Shown here one piece after another: positions 18,330 to 27,866 of a stretch of 64,000 bases of DNA (position 1 is its first letter; each line of letters starts with the position of its first letter). The position numbers were made by a program, and so were the translations under genes. The stretch is taken from assembly GCA_902592345.1 (NCBI GenBank), contig CACJEE010000004.1:1-64000 (forward strand), in the 5' to 3' direction. The stretch is from an uncultured Alphaproteobacteria bacterium. Lineage in GTDB: Bacteria; Pseudomonadota; Alphaproteobacteria; HIMB59; GCA-002718135. A model generated the notes under the pieces. The model searched no databases. It saw only the letters and a program-made list of their open reading frames with translations, and had not been told where the DNA came from.

Positions 18330-19451
18330 ATGTTTGATCATTTAGCTGCCACACCTGAGTTTAGTAGAGGCCGTTTATTTAAAGAGAATGACTCTGACGA
18401 TACTAGAAGTCCATATGAAAGGGATAGATCAAGAGTAATCCATTCTAGTTCATTTCGTAAACTTAAATATAAAACCCAGGTTTTTATTGAAAGTGAAAGT
18501 GATTATTATAGGACAAGATTAACACATTCTTTAGAAGTCTCACAGATCTCTAGATCTATTTGTAGATTACTTAGATTAAATGAAGATTTAGGTGAGACAG
18601 TAGCCCTAGCACATGATCTGGGGCACCCTCCATTTGGTCATAATGGAGAAAAAGCTTTGAATATTGCAATGCAAGATCATGGAGGTTTTAATCATAATGA
18701 TCAGACTCTTAGAGTCTTAACACATATTGAAAAAAGACACCCTGATTTTAGCGGTTTAAATCTTACATGGGAGAGTTTAGAGGGTATAGTAAAGCACAAC
18801 GGAATAGTTATAAATAATACCCCCTTTCATACAAATATTTATAACAATAAACATGATTTACTATTAAGTAAGCAGCCTTTTATGGAGTCTCAAATTGCTG
18901 CAATATCTGATGATGTAGCATATAATAATCATGATGTTGAAGATGCTATAAGAGCGGGATTATTATCTATTGATCAACTTCAAGAAAATATTTTTTTTAA
19001 CAATATAATTAATGAATTAAAAAAAGAATATACTATTATTGATGATAAGTTATTAATGTTTCAAGTCTTGAGAAAAAGTATGTCTTTAATGATTGATGAT
19101 ATTTATAATCAAACTAAAAAAAATATTCTTGATTTAGATATTAAAACAAAAGAAGATCTTCAAAATTATAATAATTTTGTTGTTACATTTTCCTCTTCTA
19201 TGCAATCAAAAGCAAAGGATATAAAATCATTTCTATTTGATAATGTTTATAATCATCAAAATTTACTTGATAAAAGACAAAATGTTGAAAAAATTATTTC
19301 CGATTTATTTAAATACTTTTATAATTCTCCTAACAAACTTCCCAAAGATTGGCGAAGTATAAATGAACCTATAGAGAGGGTAATTTGTGATTACATTTCA
19401 GGTATGACAGATAGATATGCATCAAGACTCCATAAGGACTTATATGAATAA
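18330..19451 (+). CDS. dgt: dGTPase-like HD-domain triphosphohydrolase
   Basis: A 373-residue HD-domain dNTP triphosphohydrolase. Metal-binding residues are visible in RLTHSLEVSQ, HDLGHPPFGHNGE and ISDDVAYNNHDVEDAI. The length matches the shorter dGTPase-like group found beside argS in Alphaproteobacteria. It splits dGTP and other dNTPs into the deoxynucleoside and triphosphate. The argS ATG lies in its last codons (eight-base overlap), so the two are translationally coupled. Confidence 0.93.
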   Translation: MFDHLAATPEFSRGRLFKENDSDDTRSPYERDRSRVIHSSSFRKLKYKTQVFIESESDYYRTRLTHSLEVSQISRSICRLLRLNEDLGETVALAHDLGHPPFGHNGEKALNIAMQDHGGFNHNDQTLRVLTHIEKRHPDFSGLNLTWESLEGIVKHNGIVINNTPFHTNIYNNKHDLLLSKQPFMESQIAAISDDVAYNNHDVEDAIRAGLLSIDQLQENIFFNNIINELKKEYTIIDDKLLMFQVLRKSMSLMIDDIYNQTKKNILDLDIKTKEDLQNYNNFVVTFSSSMQSKAKDIKSFLFDNVYNHQNLLDKRQNVEKIISDLFKYFYNSPNKLPKDWRSINEPIERVICDYISGMTDRYASRLHKDLYE

Positions 19452-21183
19452 TCATATCGATCTACTTTTTAATTATTTTAATAAATTTGCAGACACTTGT
19501 ATCCAGAACAATTATCTTGATAATTTTAATAGGAAATCAATAAGTATAGATTTTTCATCAAAGTCGAGACAGGGAGATATATCTTCCAATTTTTATCTAG
19601 TAACTATAAAAAAAATTTTAGACAAACAATTTAATTTAAAAGATGAGTTGCTCTCTGGAATTCATAATCTTGCTTTTATTGACAAGTGTGAAATTTCAAA
19701 AAATGGTTTTATAAATATAAATATTAAAAAAAAATTTTTAATAGAGCAAATTCAATTTTTACTTAATGCACAAAATCAATTTGGTAAATCAAATGAAGGC
19801 AATGGTAAAAGGGTCAATGTTGAGTTTGTATCTGCCAATCCAACAGGCCCTGTTACTGTGGCCCATATGCGTGGTGCAGTCTTGGGTGATGTTATATCCT
19901 CTTTACTTTCTAATACTGGACATCAAGTAACAAGAGAATACTATGTTAATAATGCGGGATCTCAAATAGATATATTGGGGAAATCTTTATTTAAAAGATA
20001 TTTAGAGTTACACGGAGAAAAAGTGGAATTAAATAGTAATGAATATCCAGGTGAATATCTAATTGAAATTGCTAAATTAATTAAAAAAAAAGATGGAGAT
20101 AAATGGTTAAATCATGACTCAATTGATAGAGAAGATTATTTTAAAGACTTTGCTGTCAAATATTTAATAGAATTTATTGAGAAGGATTTGATGTTATTAA
20201 ATATCAAATTTGATAAGTTTTCTTTTGAAAAAGATATAGTTAATAGTAACATTATTAATGACTTATTTAATATATTAAATAAAAAAAACTTACTTTATAA
20301 TGGCATTCTTGAAAAACCTAAAGGAGATGACTCTAAAGACTGGGAACCAAGAGAGCAATTACTTTTTAAATCATCTTCAATACTCGATGATCAAGACAGG
20401 GCGTTTAAAAAATCTAACGGAGAATGGACATATTTTGCTAATGATGCCGCATACCACCTAGATAAATATAATAGAGAATTTAATAAGTTAATTAATATAT
20501 GGGGCGCTGATCATGTTGGCTATATTCCACGAATGAAGTCTGTATTAAAAACAATTGCCAATAAAGACGATTATCTTGAAATAGTAACATGTCAAATAGT
20601 GAGACTTATCAAGAATAATAAAATATTAAAAATGTCGAAAAGAGAAGGAAATTTTATCACTTTGCAGGAAGTTTTTAATCAAGTAGGAAAAGATCCTCTT
20701 AGATACTTTATGGTATCTACTAAAAGTGAAACTTCTATGGATTTTGATTTAAATAAAGTTATTGAAAAAAATAAAGATAACTCAGTTTTTTATTGTCAAT
20801 ATGCTTATGCAAGGGCATCTTCGGTTATTAACAAAGCGGAAGATTTAGGTATTGATATAAAATCATTTAATAATTTTGATGAAATTATTAAATATTTAAC
20901 AAAAGATGAAATAGAAATAATATTAAAATTATTATCTTATCCATATATAGTAAAATTAGCCTCTAACACAAGAGAACCTCATCGATTAACTAACTTTATT
21001 GAAGATATATCCGCATCTTTTCATTCATTCTGGAATAAAGGAAAGGAAAATGAATCCCTTCGTTTTATTGATGAAAATAACATAATAAAAACTCAAACAA
21101 AATTAATATGGATTCAATCCATGAGGTTGGTCTTTGAAAATATATTCAATATTATTGGTATTGATTATCACGAAACTATGTAA
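19444..21183 (+). CDS. argS: Arginyl-tRNA synthetase, with altered HIGH motif
   Basis: A 579-residue class I synthetase for tRNA-Arg. The N-terminal Add-1 domain is followed by VEFVSANPTGP and then T138-V139-A140-H141, where most ArgRS have HVGH or HMGH. The rest of the catalytic core is normal, including the KMSKS-type KMSKR (K396) and YYVNNAGSQID. The C-terminal anticodon domain ends in a DALR-like helix bundle. The start is the ATG at 19444, overlapping dgt by eight bases; an upstream in-frame ATG at 19417 lies deeper in dgt. It shares its last base with the SPOR gene's ATG. Confidence 0.95.
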   Translation: MNNHIDLLFNYFNKFADTCIQNNYLDNFNRKSISIDFSSKSRQGDISSNFYLVTIKKILDKQFNLKDELLSGIHNLAFIDKCEISKNGFININIKKKFLIEQIQFLLNAQNQFGKSNEGNGKRVNVEFVSANPTGPVTVAHMRGAVLGDVISSLLSNTGHQVTREYYVNNAGSQIDILGKSLFKRYLELHGEKVELNSNEYPGEYLIEIAKLIKKKDGDKWLNHDSIDREDYFKDFAVKYLIEFIEKDLMLLNIKFDKFSFEKDIVNSNIINDLFNILNKKNLLYNGILEKPKGDDSKDWEPREQLLFKSSSILDDQDRAFKKSNGEWTYFANDAAYHLDKYNREFNKLINIWGADHVGYIPRMKSVLKTIANKDDYLEIVTCQIVRLIKNNKILKMSKREGNFITLQEVFNQVGKDPLRYFMVSTKSETSMDFDLNKVIEKNKDNSVFYCQYAYARASSVINKAEDLGIDIKSFNNFDEIIKYLTKDEIEIILKLLSYPYIVKLASNTREPHRLTNFIEDISASFHSFWNKGKENESLRFIDENNIIKTQTKLIWIQSMRLVFENIFNIIGIDYHETM

Positions 21184-21701
21184 TGAATGCAAGATATTTA
21201 TTTAAGAAAAAAAAATCATACAGAAAGATAATAATTGTTTTATCTTGCCTAATTATAGTATTTTTTTTTCTTTATTTTTTTTTACTATCAAATGAAAATA
21301 AATTTATAATCATTCCAGAAAATACTGATGTTTTTTATATTGTCCCTGAGGATAGAGGAGGGGAAAAGGTGGCAAATATTGATAAGAAAAGTCTTAATAA
21401 AACTACAAAAGAGATTGCTGAACATGAGATAGAAAAACCTGACGATTTATTATTTAGCATTCAATTTTTTACCGATAGTCAGATCATAAATGTTAATCAA
21501 TATTTACAAAAAATAACTAACTCTGATGAATCAATATATAGTATAGATGATTTTTACATCTTAGCTTTGACATCAGAGATAGGGATTGAATACTTTTTAC
21601 TATATAAAAATTTTATGACTCGATTAGATGCTACAAATTATTGCATAAAATTTTTACCTAAAATGAATAATTGTTTAGTAGTAGATACAACTAAATTTTA
21701 A
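21183..21701 (+). CDS. SPOR-domain membrane protein
   Basis: A 172-residue protein: a basic N-terminus, one membrane helix at about residues 16-36, and a periplasmic part. The IPENTDVFYIVPEDRGGE segment is the conserved motif of alphaproteobacterial SPOR proteins located after argS. The C-terminal 80 residues form a degenerate SPOR domain, with YFLLYKNFMTRLDATNYC and CLVV as the second half. SPOR domains bind denuded peptidoglycan glycans at the septum. The start overlaps the argS stop. In relatives nagZ follows; here scpA comes next. Confidence 0.78.
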   Translation: MNARYLFKKKKSYRKIIIVLSCLIIVFFFLYFFLLSNENKFIIIPENTDVFYIVPEDRGGEKVANIDKKSLNKTTKEIAEHEIEKPDDLLFSIQFFTDSQIINVNQYLQKITNSDESIYSIDDFYILALTSEIGIEYFLLYKNFMTRLDATNYCIKFLPKMNNCLVVDTTKF

Positions 21702-21737
21702 ATTAGCCAGAATCACAAAAATTTATTATAAGAAAAT

Positions 21738-22508
21738 ATGCTTGATATTAATAATGAAATTGATAATTCTGCTCCTTCAAAACAATTTAATATTACCCTC
21801 AATGCATACGAAGGTCCTATTGACTTACTGTTAGAATTAGCACGAAAGCAAAAAGTAGATTTATCAGAAATATCTATTCTAGAATTAGCCGAACAATACA
21901 TTAATTTTATTAATAAATATCAAGACATACACTTAGAAATTGCTGCAGATTATCTAGTAATGGCTGCCTGGCTTACGTATTTAAAGTCAAGACTACTTCT
22001 TCCAAAAGATGAGAAATCTGAAGATCATACACCTGAAGAATTGGAAGAGGCTCTTAAATTCCAACTCCAAAGATTAGAAGCTTTTCAATCAGTTTCAAAA
22101 AAATTATATTCTAGACCACTTATTGGAAGAGATTCATTTTATGGTGGCTCATCAGAAGGTGTTAAAGTAAAATATAATATTACATACTCATCATCTTTAT
22201 TTGATTTACTTCGAGCTTATTCTGTTATTATTCAAAAAGATGAAAAAGCTAGTCACCTAACTATAGCTTATTCTGAATTATATTCTGTAGATGATGCAAT
22301 ACAAAGATTGCAAAATATCTTTGGAGAAATAACTGAGTGGACAAATTTACTGAACTTAATCCCAAAACTTAATGGCAATAAAATAGTAAATAAATCAATT
22401 TTATCATCTAATTTTGTTGCTGCATTAGAATTAGCTAAAAATGGTTTTATCGATGTAAAACAAAATAATGCATTTGGAAATATATTTGTTAAATTAAGAA
22501 AGTTATGA
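21738..22508 (+). CDS. scpA: Segregation and condensation protein A (kleisin)
   Basis: A 256-residue kleisin that bridges Smc heads with ScpB in the bacterial condensin complex. The N-terminal LNAYEGPIDLLLELARKQKVDLSEI is the Smc-neck-binding helix motif. The C-terminal winged helix is also visible. Length is normal. It lies 36 bases after the SPOR gene and overlaps scpB by four bases (ATGA). It sits between the envelope and Tat genes as in other Alphaproteobacteria. Confidence 0.95.
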   Translation: MLDINNEIDNSAPSKQFNITLNAYEGPIDLLLELARKQKVDLSEISILELAEQYINFINKYQDIHLEIAADYLVMAAWLTYLKSRLLLPKDEKSEDHTPEELEEALKFQLQRLEAFQSVSKKLYSRPLIGRDSFYGGSSEGVKVKYNITYSSSLFDLLRAYSVIIQKDEKASHLTIAYSELYSVDDAIQRLQNIFGEITEWTNLLNLIPKLNGNKIVNKSILSSNFVAALELAKNGFIDVKQNNAFGNIFVKLRKL

Positions 22509-23143
22509 CCATCAATAGAGATACAAAAATCTTAGAAGCAATATTGTTTGCATCAGGTAATCCTGTATTAGAGGAAGATTTGAAATCAAAAATGATGAAT
22601 AAAAAAAATTTCAAACAAGAAATTGAAGATCTTAAAATGTTTTATGAAGATAGAGGAATTAATTTAATTAAAACTGGGAATAAATGGTCTTTTCGAACTT
22701 CAGAAACTATTAAAGACGAATTAACAATCTTTAAAAAACAAAAAAGAAAATTATCTAGAGCTGCAATTGAAACTTTATCAATCATTGCATATCAACAACC
22801 TATAACCAGATCTGAAATTGAAAATATAAGAGGTGTTCAAATGGGCAGAGGCTCAATAGATCATTTAATGGAAATTGGATGGATTAAACCATCTGGAAGA
22901 AAAAATATTCCAGGAAAACCTGCTTTATGGGTTACTACAGATCTTTTTATTGAACATTTTGGAATTGAAAGTATTTCAGATTTACCTAATAAAAATGAAT
23001 TAAAAGCTAGTGGATTTCTTGAAAAGAGATCTGCAATTGCTACGATTACTGATATTGCCATTAATAATGACCCTACAGAAGACGCAGATGTTGAAGAAGA
23101 AGAAACTTTAGAAGATTTTATATCAAAAGAAAACCCTTCATAA
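22505..23143 (+). CDS. scpB: Segregation and condensation protein B
   Basis: A 212-residue partner of ScpA with two winged-helix domains. The TLSIIAYQQPITRSEIENIRG segment (split here by its family pattern; key residues Y-Q-Q-P-I-T) and MGRGSIDHLMEIGWI are diagnostic. The acidic C-terminal tail (EDADVEEEETLEDF) is unstructured. It overlaps scpA by four bases. A 95-base gap with a possible promoter and a strong ribosome binding site AAAAGGAGA separates it from tatA. Confidence 0.94.
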   Translation: MTINRDTKILEAILFASGNPVLEEDLKSKMMNKKNFKQEIEDLKMFYEDRGINLIKTGNKWSFRTSETIKDELTIFKKQKRKLSRAAIETLSIIAYQQPITRSEIENIRGVQMGRGSIDHLMEIGWIKPSGRKNIPGKPALWVTTDLFIEHFGIESISDLPNKNELKASGFLEKRSAIATITDIAINNDPTEDADVEEEETLEDFISKENPS

Positions 23144-23238
23144 TTAAATAATCTTCAATTTTTTTTGATTTTATGTCGTTTATAGAGTTTTATTTTTTCA
23201 AATTTTACGTTATGAGCATTCAGAAAAGGAGATAATTT

Positions 23239-23424
23239 ATGACACCAAGCATTTGGCAGCTTTTAATTGTACTAGTAATTGTGTTATTATTATTTGGTAG
23301 AGGTAAAATACCTCAGCTCATGGGCGATATGGCTAAAGGAATTAAATCATTTAAAAAAGGTATGAGCGACGAAGATAAAAAAGAAGATAAAAATATAGAG
23401 AATAATTCAGATAACGAAAAGTAA
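23239..23424 (+). CDS. tatA: Twin-arginine translocase subunit TatA
   Basis: A 61-residue protein: one N-terminal membrane helix (about residues 5-21), the FGRGKIP hinge, an amphipathic helix ([15 protein letters not shown]) and an acidic tail. TatA oligomers form the pore that carries folded proteins across the inner membrane. Shine-Dalgarno AAAAGGAGA stands before the ATG. tatB starts two bases after the stop, and the order tatA-tatB-tatC is complete. Confidence 0.94.
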   Translation: MTPSIWQLLIVLVIVLLLFGRGKIPQLMGDMAKGIKSFKKGMSDEDKKEDKNIENNSDNEK

Positions 23425-23426
23425 TT

Positions 23427-23846
23427 ATGCTTACTTTTGGTTGGGGTGAAATTCTTCTAGTTCTTGTTATAGTCATTGTAGTTGTAGGCCCAAAAGATTT
23501 ACCGAAATTAATTAAACAATTCTCTACATTCGCAAAATCTCTTAAAAAATTATCAAGAGAGTTTAAATATTCTTTAAATGAAATTGCTGATCAAGAGGAA
23601 TTTAAAGAAATCAATAAAACTATAATGGAAGCAAAAAATATTAAAGATGATTTAAATATTAAGGACAAGTTTAAATCTGAAGCTAAATCATTAAAAGAAA
23701 CAGCTAATATAATTGAAAAAGAAGTTAAGGATCTAAAAAATTTAGAAAATGAAATTAATTCAACAAAGGAAACATCTACTTTAGATGAAAAAGATGTTCA
23801 GAATAAAAATAAAAATAAGACTCAAGATGAGGCTGATTTAATTTAG
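23427..23846 (+). CDS. tatB: Twin-arginine translocase subunit TatB
   Basis: A 139-residue protein with one N-terminal membrane helix beginning MLTFGWGEILLVLVIVIVVV. The conserved Glu at residue 8, GPKDLPKL hinge and a long charged amphipathic helix distinguish it from TatA. The C-terminal half is a Lys/Glu-rich coil. TatB with TatC forms the receptor for twin-arginine signal peptides. It lies two bases after tatA and eight bases before tatC. Confidence 0.92.
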   Translation: MLTFGWGEILLVLVIVIVVVGPKDLPKLIKQFSTFAKSLKKLSREFKYSLNEIADQEEFKEINKTIMEAKNIKDDLNIKDKFKSEAKSLKETANIIEKEVKDLKNLENEINSTKETSTLDEKDVQNKNKNKTQDEADLI

Positions 23847-23854
23847 TAAATATT

Positions 23855-24613
23855 ATGACTAATCAAGAATTTAAAGAAATGTCATTAATTGATCATCTTA
23901 CAGAATTACGCAAAAGGCTTTTGTGGAGTTTTATTTATATAATTATAATTTTTGTAATTTGTTTTTATTTTGCGAGTGATTTATTTTATTTTCTTGCCAA
24001 ACCTTTAGTTAATTTATTGCAAATTGATAAAGGGCAAGGCTTTATTTATACTGCTTTACAAGAGGCTTTTTTTACAGAATTAAAAATTGCATTTTTCTTT
24101 GCTTTGTTTTTTGCATTTCCATTAATTGCTATTCAAATATGGAAATTCATTGCTCCTGGTCTTTATAAACATGAAAAAAATGCTTTTTTACCCTTTTTAA
24201 TAGCTACTCCCATATTATTTTTTGCTGGTGGTGCTATGGTATATTATTTGATTGCCCCACTTGCGTGGAATTTTTTTCTCTCATATCAAAACATGAGTGA
24301 ATCAGGAGTGCCTATAAGATTAGAGGCTAAAATGGGTGAGTACCTCTCTTTAATGATGCGATTTATTTTTGCATTTGGTTTAGCATTTCAACTGCCTGTT
24401 GTGTTAGGGTTGATGGCTAAAGTAGGGATAGTCACATATACGTCTCTTAAAAAGTTTAGAAAATACGCAATTGTTATTGCTTTTTTATCAGCAGCATTTT
24501 TAACCCCTCCTGATCCTTTTAGTCAAATTAGTCTAGCTTTACCAATTATAATACTTTATGAAATCTCTATTTACATTGCTAAAATTATTCAAAAAAATAA
24601 AAAAGATAACTAA
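23855..24613 (+). CDS. tatC: Twin-arginine translocase subunit TatC
   Basis: A 252-residue, six-helix inner-membrane protein that recognises twin-arginine signals. The N-terminal MSLIDHLTELRKRLLWS is the typical cytoplasmic signature, with the conserved Glu in LTELR. The LTPPDPFSQ segment is the conserved region near the fifth helix. The stop overlaps the serS ATG by one base. Confidence 0.95.
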   Translation: MTNQEFKEMSLIDHLTELRKRLLWSFIYIIIIFVICFYFASDLFYFLAKPLVNLLQIDKGQGFIYTALQEAFFTELKIAFFFALFFAFPLIAIQIWKFIAPGLYKHEKNAFLPFLIATPILFFAGGAMVYYLIAPLAWNFFLSYQNMSESGVPIRLEAKMGEYLSLMMRFIFAFGLAFQLPVVLGLMAKVGIVTYTSLKKFRKYAIVIAFLSAAFLTPPDPFSQISLALPIIILYEISIYIAKIIQKNKKDN

Positions 24614-25875
24614 TGCATAACATTAATTATATTAGAGAAAATCCTACAGAGTTTGATAACTTTATTAAAACAAGAGGTGAAAATCCCATAGCTAATAAAA
24701 TTATTGAAATAGATAAGGTTAAAAGAGAAACACAAACAATTTTGCAAAATTTATTAGCTGAAAGAAATCAAATATCTAAATCTATAGGACAATTAAAGAA
24801 TCAAAAAAAAGATACCACTCATGAAATGGAAAAAGTTGAAGATATAAAAAATAAAATTAACACCCTGAAAGAATTAGAAACATTAAAAGACGATGAGTTA
24901 AAAGCAATTCTAAGTAGATTGCCAAATATACCAGACTCTAGTACTCCAGTAGGAGCTACTGAGACTGAAAATGTATTTTATAAAGATTGGGGTGATAAAC
25001 CTACTTTTGATTTCAATCCTAAACTTCACTTTGAAATTGGTGAAAATGCTAATTCAATGAATTTTGAAACTGCAACAAAATTATCAGGTTCAAGATTTGT
25101 TATTTTAAAAGGTCAACTTTCTAAATTAGAGAGAGCTATTACAAATTTTATGATTGATAAACATACTTTAGTAAATGGATATGTTGAGATGCATGTTCCT
25201 TACTTGGTTAAAGAAGAGACATTATATGGCACTGGACAACTGCCAAAGTTTGCAGACGATTTATTTACTGCCGGAGATGATCATTGGTTAATACCTACAG
25301 CTGAAATACCACTGACCGCACTTCATAGTAATGAAATATTAAATATAAATCAATTACCTATGAGATTTACTTCTTATACACCTTGTTTTAGATCTGAGGC
25401 TGGGGCTGCTGGAAAAGATACTAGAGGTATGATTAGACAGCATCAATTTACTAAAGTTGAATTAGTTTCATTAGTAGAACCTCAACAATCAAAAGAGGAA
25501 TTGGAGAGAATGCTTAATTGCGCTGAAGGAATTCTTCAAGATTTAGAGCTTCATTATAGAGTAATTACATTATGCACGGGAGATATGGGTTTTAGCGCTA
25601 ATAAAACTTATGATATAGAGGTGTGGCTTCCTGGGGAAGGTAAATATAGAGAAATATCAAGTTGCTCTAATTGTGGAGATTTTCAAGCAAGAAGAATGAA
25701 TACTAGATATAAACAAAATGACAAAAATATTTATATACATACCTTGAATGGTTCAGGCCTTGCAGTAGGAAGAACATTAATAGCTATATTGGAAAATTAT
25801 CAAACTGCCGATGGTAATGTTAGGATTCCAAAAGTATTAAAAAAATATTTTGATAATCAAGAACATCTTTTTTAG
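24613..25875 (+). CDS. serS: Seryl-tRNA synthetase
   Basis: A 420-residue class II synthetase for tRNA-Ser and tRNA-Sec. The N-terminal 100 residues form the long antiparallel coiled coil that grips the variable arm. Motif 2 is FRSEAGAAGKDTRGMIRQHQF and motif 3 is GSGLAVGRTLIAILENYQ. The TAEIPLT segment binds serine. It overlaps tatC and pcm by one base each. In related genomes surE often follows; here pcm follows directly. Confidence 0.96.
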   Translation: MHNINYIRENPTEFDNFIKTRGENPIANKIIEIDKVKRETQTILQNLLAERNQISKSIGQLKNQKKDTTHEMEKVEDIKNKINTLKELETLKDDELKAILSRLPNIPDSSTPVGATETENVFYKDWGDKPTFDFNPKLHFEIGENANSMNFETATKLSGSRFVILKGQLSKLERAITNFMIDKHTLVNGYVEMHVPYLVKEETLYGTGQLPKFADDLFTAGDDHWLIPTAEIPLTALHSNEILNINQLPMRFTSYTPCFRSEAGAAGKDTRGMIRQHQFTKVELVSLVEPQQSKEELERMLNCAEGILQDLELHYRVITLCTGDMGFSANKTYDIEVWLPGEGKYREISSCSNCGDFQARRMNTRYKQNDKNIYIHTLNGSGLAVGRTLIAILENYQTADGNVRIPKVLKKYFDNQEHLF

Positions 25876-26501
25876 TGCTTGATGTTAAAAAAATTCGACT
25901 AATACTGGAATTAAGAGAGTCGGGTATTACAGATGCTAAAATCTTATCTGCTATTGAAAAAATCCCTCGTGAAAAATTTATACCTGAAAATTTTAGAAAT
26001 CAAGCCTATGATAATTTAGCGCTACCTATTGGTGATAACCAAACAATTAGTCAGCCTTTCGTTGTAGCTAAAATGACTCAATTACTTGAACTTGAATCAA
26101 AACATAAGGTGTTAGAAGTAGGTACAGGTAGTGGTTATCAAAGTGCTGTTTTATCTAAATTAGCAAGAAGAGTTTACACTATAGAAAGAATAAAAAATCT
26201 ATCAATAAAAGCTGAAAATATATTTAAGGAATTAAAAATTTCCAATATAGTTACAAAATATGCTGATGGTAACCTTGGTTGGAAAGAACAAATTCCATTT
26301 GATAGAATTATTATTACTGCAGCAACATCAAATATTTCTAAAGAAATATCCTCGCAAATAGATGAAGGGGGAATAATAGTTTCTCCAATTAATAGTAAAA
26401 ATAAGCAAATAATTATTAAATATAAAAAGATAAATAATGTTTTGGAATCAGAAACCTATGATGATGTTCTTTTTGTACCTAATCTTTCTGGGACACAGTA
26501 G
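25875..26501 (+). CDS. pcm: Protein-L-isoaspartate O-methyltransferase
   Basis: A 208-residue SAM-dependent methyltransferase that repairs isoaspartate in ageing proteins. Motif I is VLEVGTGSGYQSAVLSKLARRV, with the active-site region DNLALPIGDNQTISQPF upstream and the post-I segment VYTIER downstream. The start is GTG at 25875, overlapping the serS stop by one base. This is the canonical copy, in contrast to the divergent family member at 10.6 kb. It converges on the MATE gene with three bases between stops. Confidence 0.92.
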   Translation: MLDVKKIRLILELRESGITDAKILSAIEKIPREKFIPENFRNQAYDNLALPIGDNQTISQPFVVAKMTQLLELESKHKVLEVGTGSGYQSAVLSKLARRVYTIERIKNLSIKAENIFKELKISNIVTKYADGNLGWKEQIPFDRIIITAATSNISKEISSQIDEGGIIVSPINSKNKQIIIKYKKINNVLESETYDDVLFVPNLSGTQ

Positions 26502-26504
26502 TTG

Positions 26505-27866
26505 TTAATTTAAAATATTTTTATATTTTTTATTACAGTAGTAAAAATATATTAAACCTATTGTCCAGTGCATCACTGCTAAGGCAAAGAAAATAAAATT
26601 ATAGTTTTCGCCAATTTGATAAAAAATTAAAGAAATCAAAATAAAAGGAATTAAAACAAATCTCAAAATAGCCATATACATAACTATTATTGCTCTTTTT
26701 AAACCTTGAAATGTTGCATTACCAATAAAAAAAAATGGAAAAGCTGGAAACATTAAAGCAGAGATTTTTAAATAGTCTGAGCCATATTTTTTAACATCTT
26801 CATTATTGGTAAACAAATTCATAGCTATTTCTGCAGAGAAAAATATTAATAATCCAAATAAAGATAAAATTATTACTCCTACTTTGATTCCTTTTTTGTA
26901 TGTCTCTATGACGCGTTGATATTGTTTTGCTCCAAAATTTTGTCCAACAATAGTTACTGTTGCAGTACTTAAACCTAGAAGGGGTAGGAAGAATAATTGC
27001 TCATATCGTCCTGCAGAAGTGTAACCAGCAATTGCCTCTACTCCAAAAAAACCAACAAAATAAATTAGTATATATGAACCTACTGCTATCATCATCATAC
27101 CTATAGATGCCGGTATACCTTGAGATAAAATATTGTTCATGATTAAGAAATTTGGAATAATTGTTAATTTAACATAGCTATAAATTGATGTTTTTGTTAA
27201 TTTAATAAACAAATAAAATATTCCAACAAACTGGGAAATAATTGTTGCATAAGCAATTCCTTGTATGCCAAGAGGTGATATTAATTGAAATGAAAATATT
27301 TTACCTGAAATTAAAATTGGATTTAAAAATATATTTAAAAAAAAACTAAAAATTAAAACATTTCTATAACTCTTTGTATCACCTTGAGCACTTAAGGATG
27401 AGTTGATTGACATTAAAATAAATATAAATATCGAACCAAAAAATATTATATGTATATATTTTAATGATAGCTCAAGGGTTTCTTTATCATTATTTATAGA
27501 ACTTATTATAGATGGACTAAAATATAAACCTAATGTAGTTATGACAATTGATACAAGAATTGAGAGAATAAAAGACTGAGAAAAGATTTTACCAGAATTT
27601 TCTATATTATTTTTACCTATACTATTAGCAATTAATGATGTTGTTCCAATACTTAAACCAACACCCAAGGCTATTATTATAAAATAAATTGGAAATATTT
27701 GCCCAATTGCTGCTAATGCTGACTCTGAAATCATTTGCCCAGCAAAAATTGAATCAATTACTGAATATAAATTTTGGAATATTGTTCCAATAGAAGAGGG
27801 GATAGCAATTTTAATAAAGAGGGAATAAATACCATCATTTTTAAGATTAATTTGTGATTGATTCAT
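26505..27866 (-). CDS. MATE family multidrug/solute exporter
   Basis: A 453-residue membrane protein with about twelve helices in two similar halves. The segments YSVIDSIFAGQMISESALAAIG and GAKQYQRVIETYKKG are typical of MATE (MatE) antiporters, which export cationic drugs or metabolites using Na+ or H+. The substrate is unknown. It starts directly at the end of rlmJ, on the same strand, so the two are probably co-transcribed. Confidence 0.9.
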   Translation of the reverse strand: MNQSQINLKNDGIYSLFIKIAIPSSIGTIFQNLYSVIDSIFAGQMISESALAAIGQIFPIYFIIIALGVGLSIGTTSLIANSIGKNNIENSGKIFSQSFILSILVSIVITTLGLYFSPSIISSINNDKETLELSLKYIHIIFFGSIFIFILMSINSSLSAQGDTKSYRNVLIFSFFLNIFLNPILISGKIFSFQLISPLGIQGIAYATIISQFVGIFYLFIKLTKTSIYSYVKLTIIPNFLIMNNILSQGIPASIGMMMIAVGSYILIYFVGFFGVEAIAGYTSAGRYEQLFFLPLLGLSTATVTIVGQNFGAKQYQRVIETYKKGIKVGVIILSLFGLLIFFSAEIAMNLFTNNEDVKKYGSDYLKISALMFPAFPFFFIGNATFQGLKRAIIVMYMAILRFVLIPFILISLIFYQIGENYNFIFFALAVMHWTIGLIYFYYCNKKYKNILN

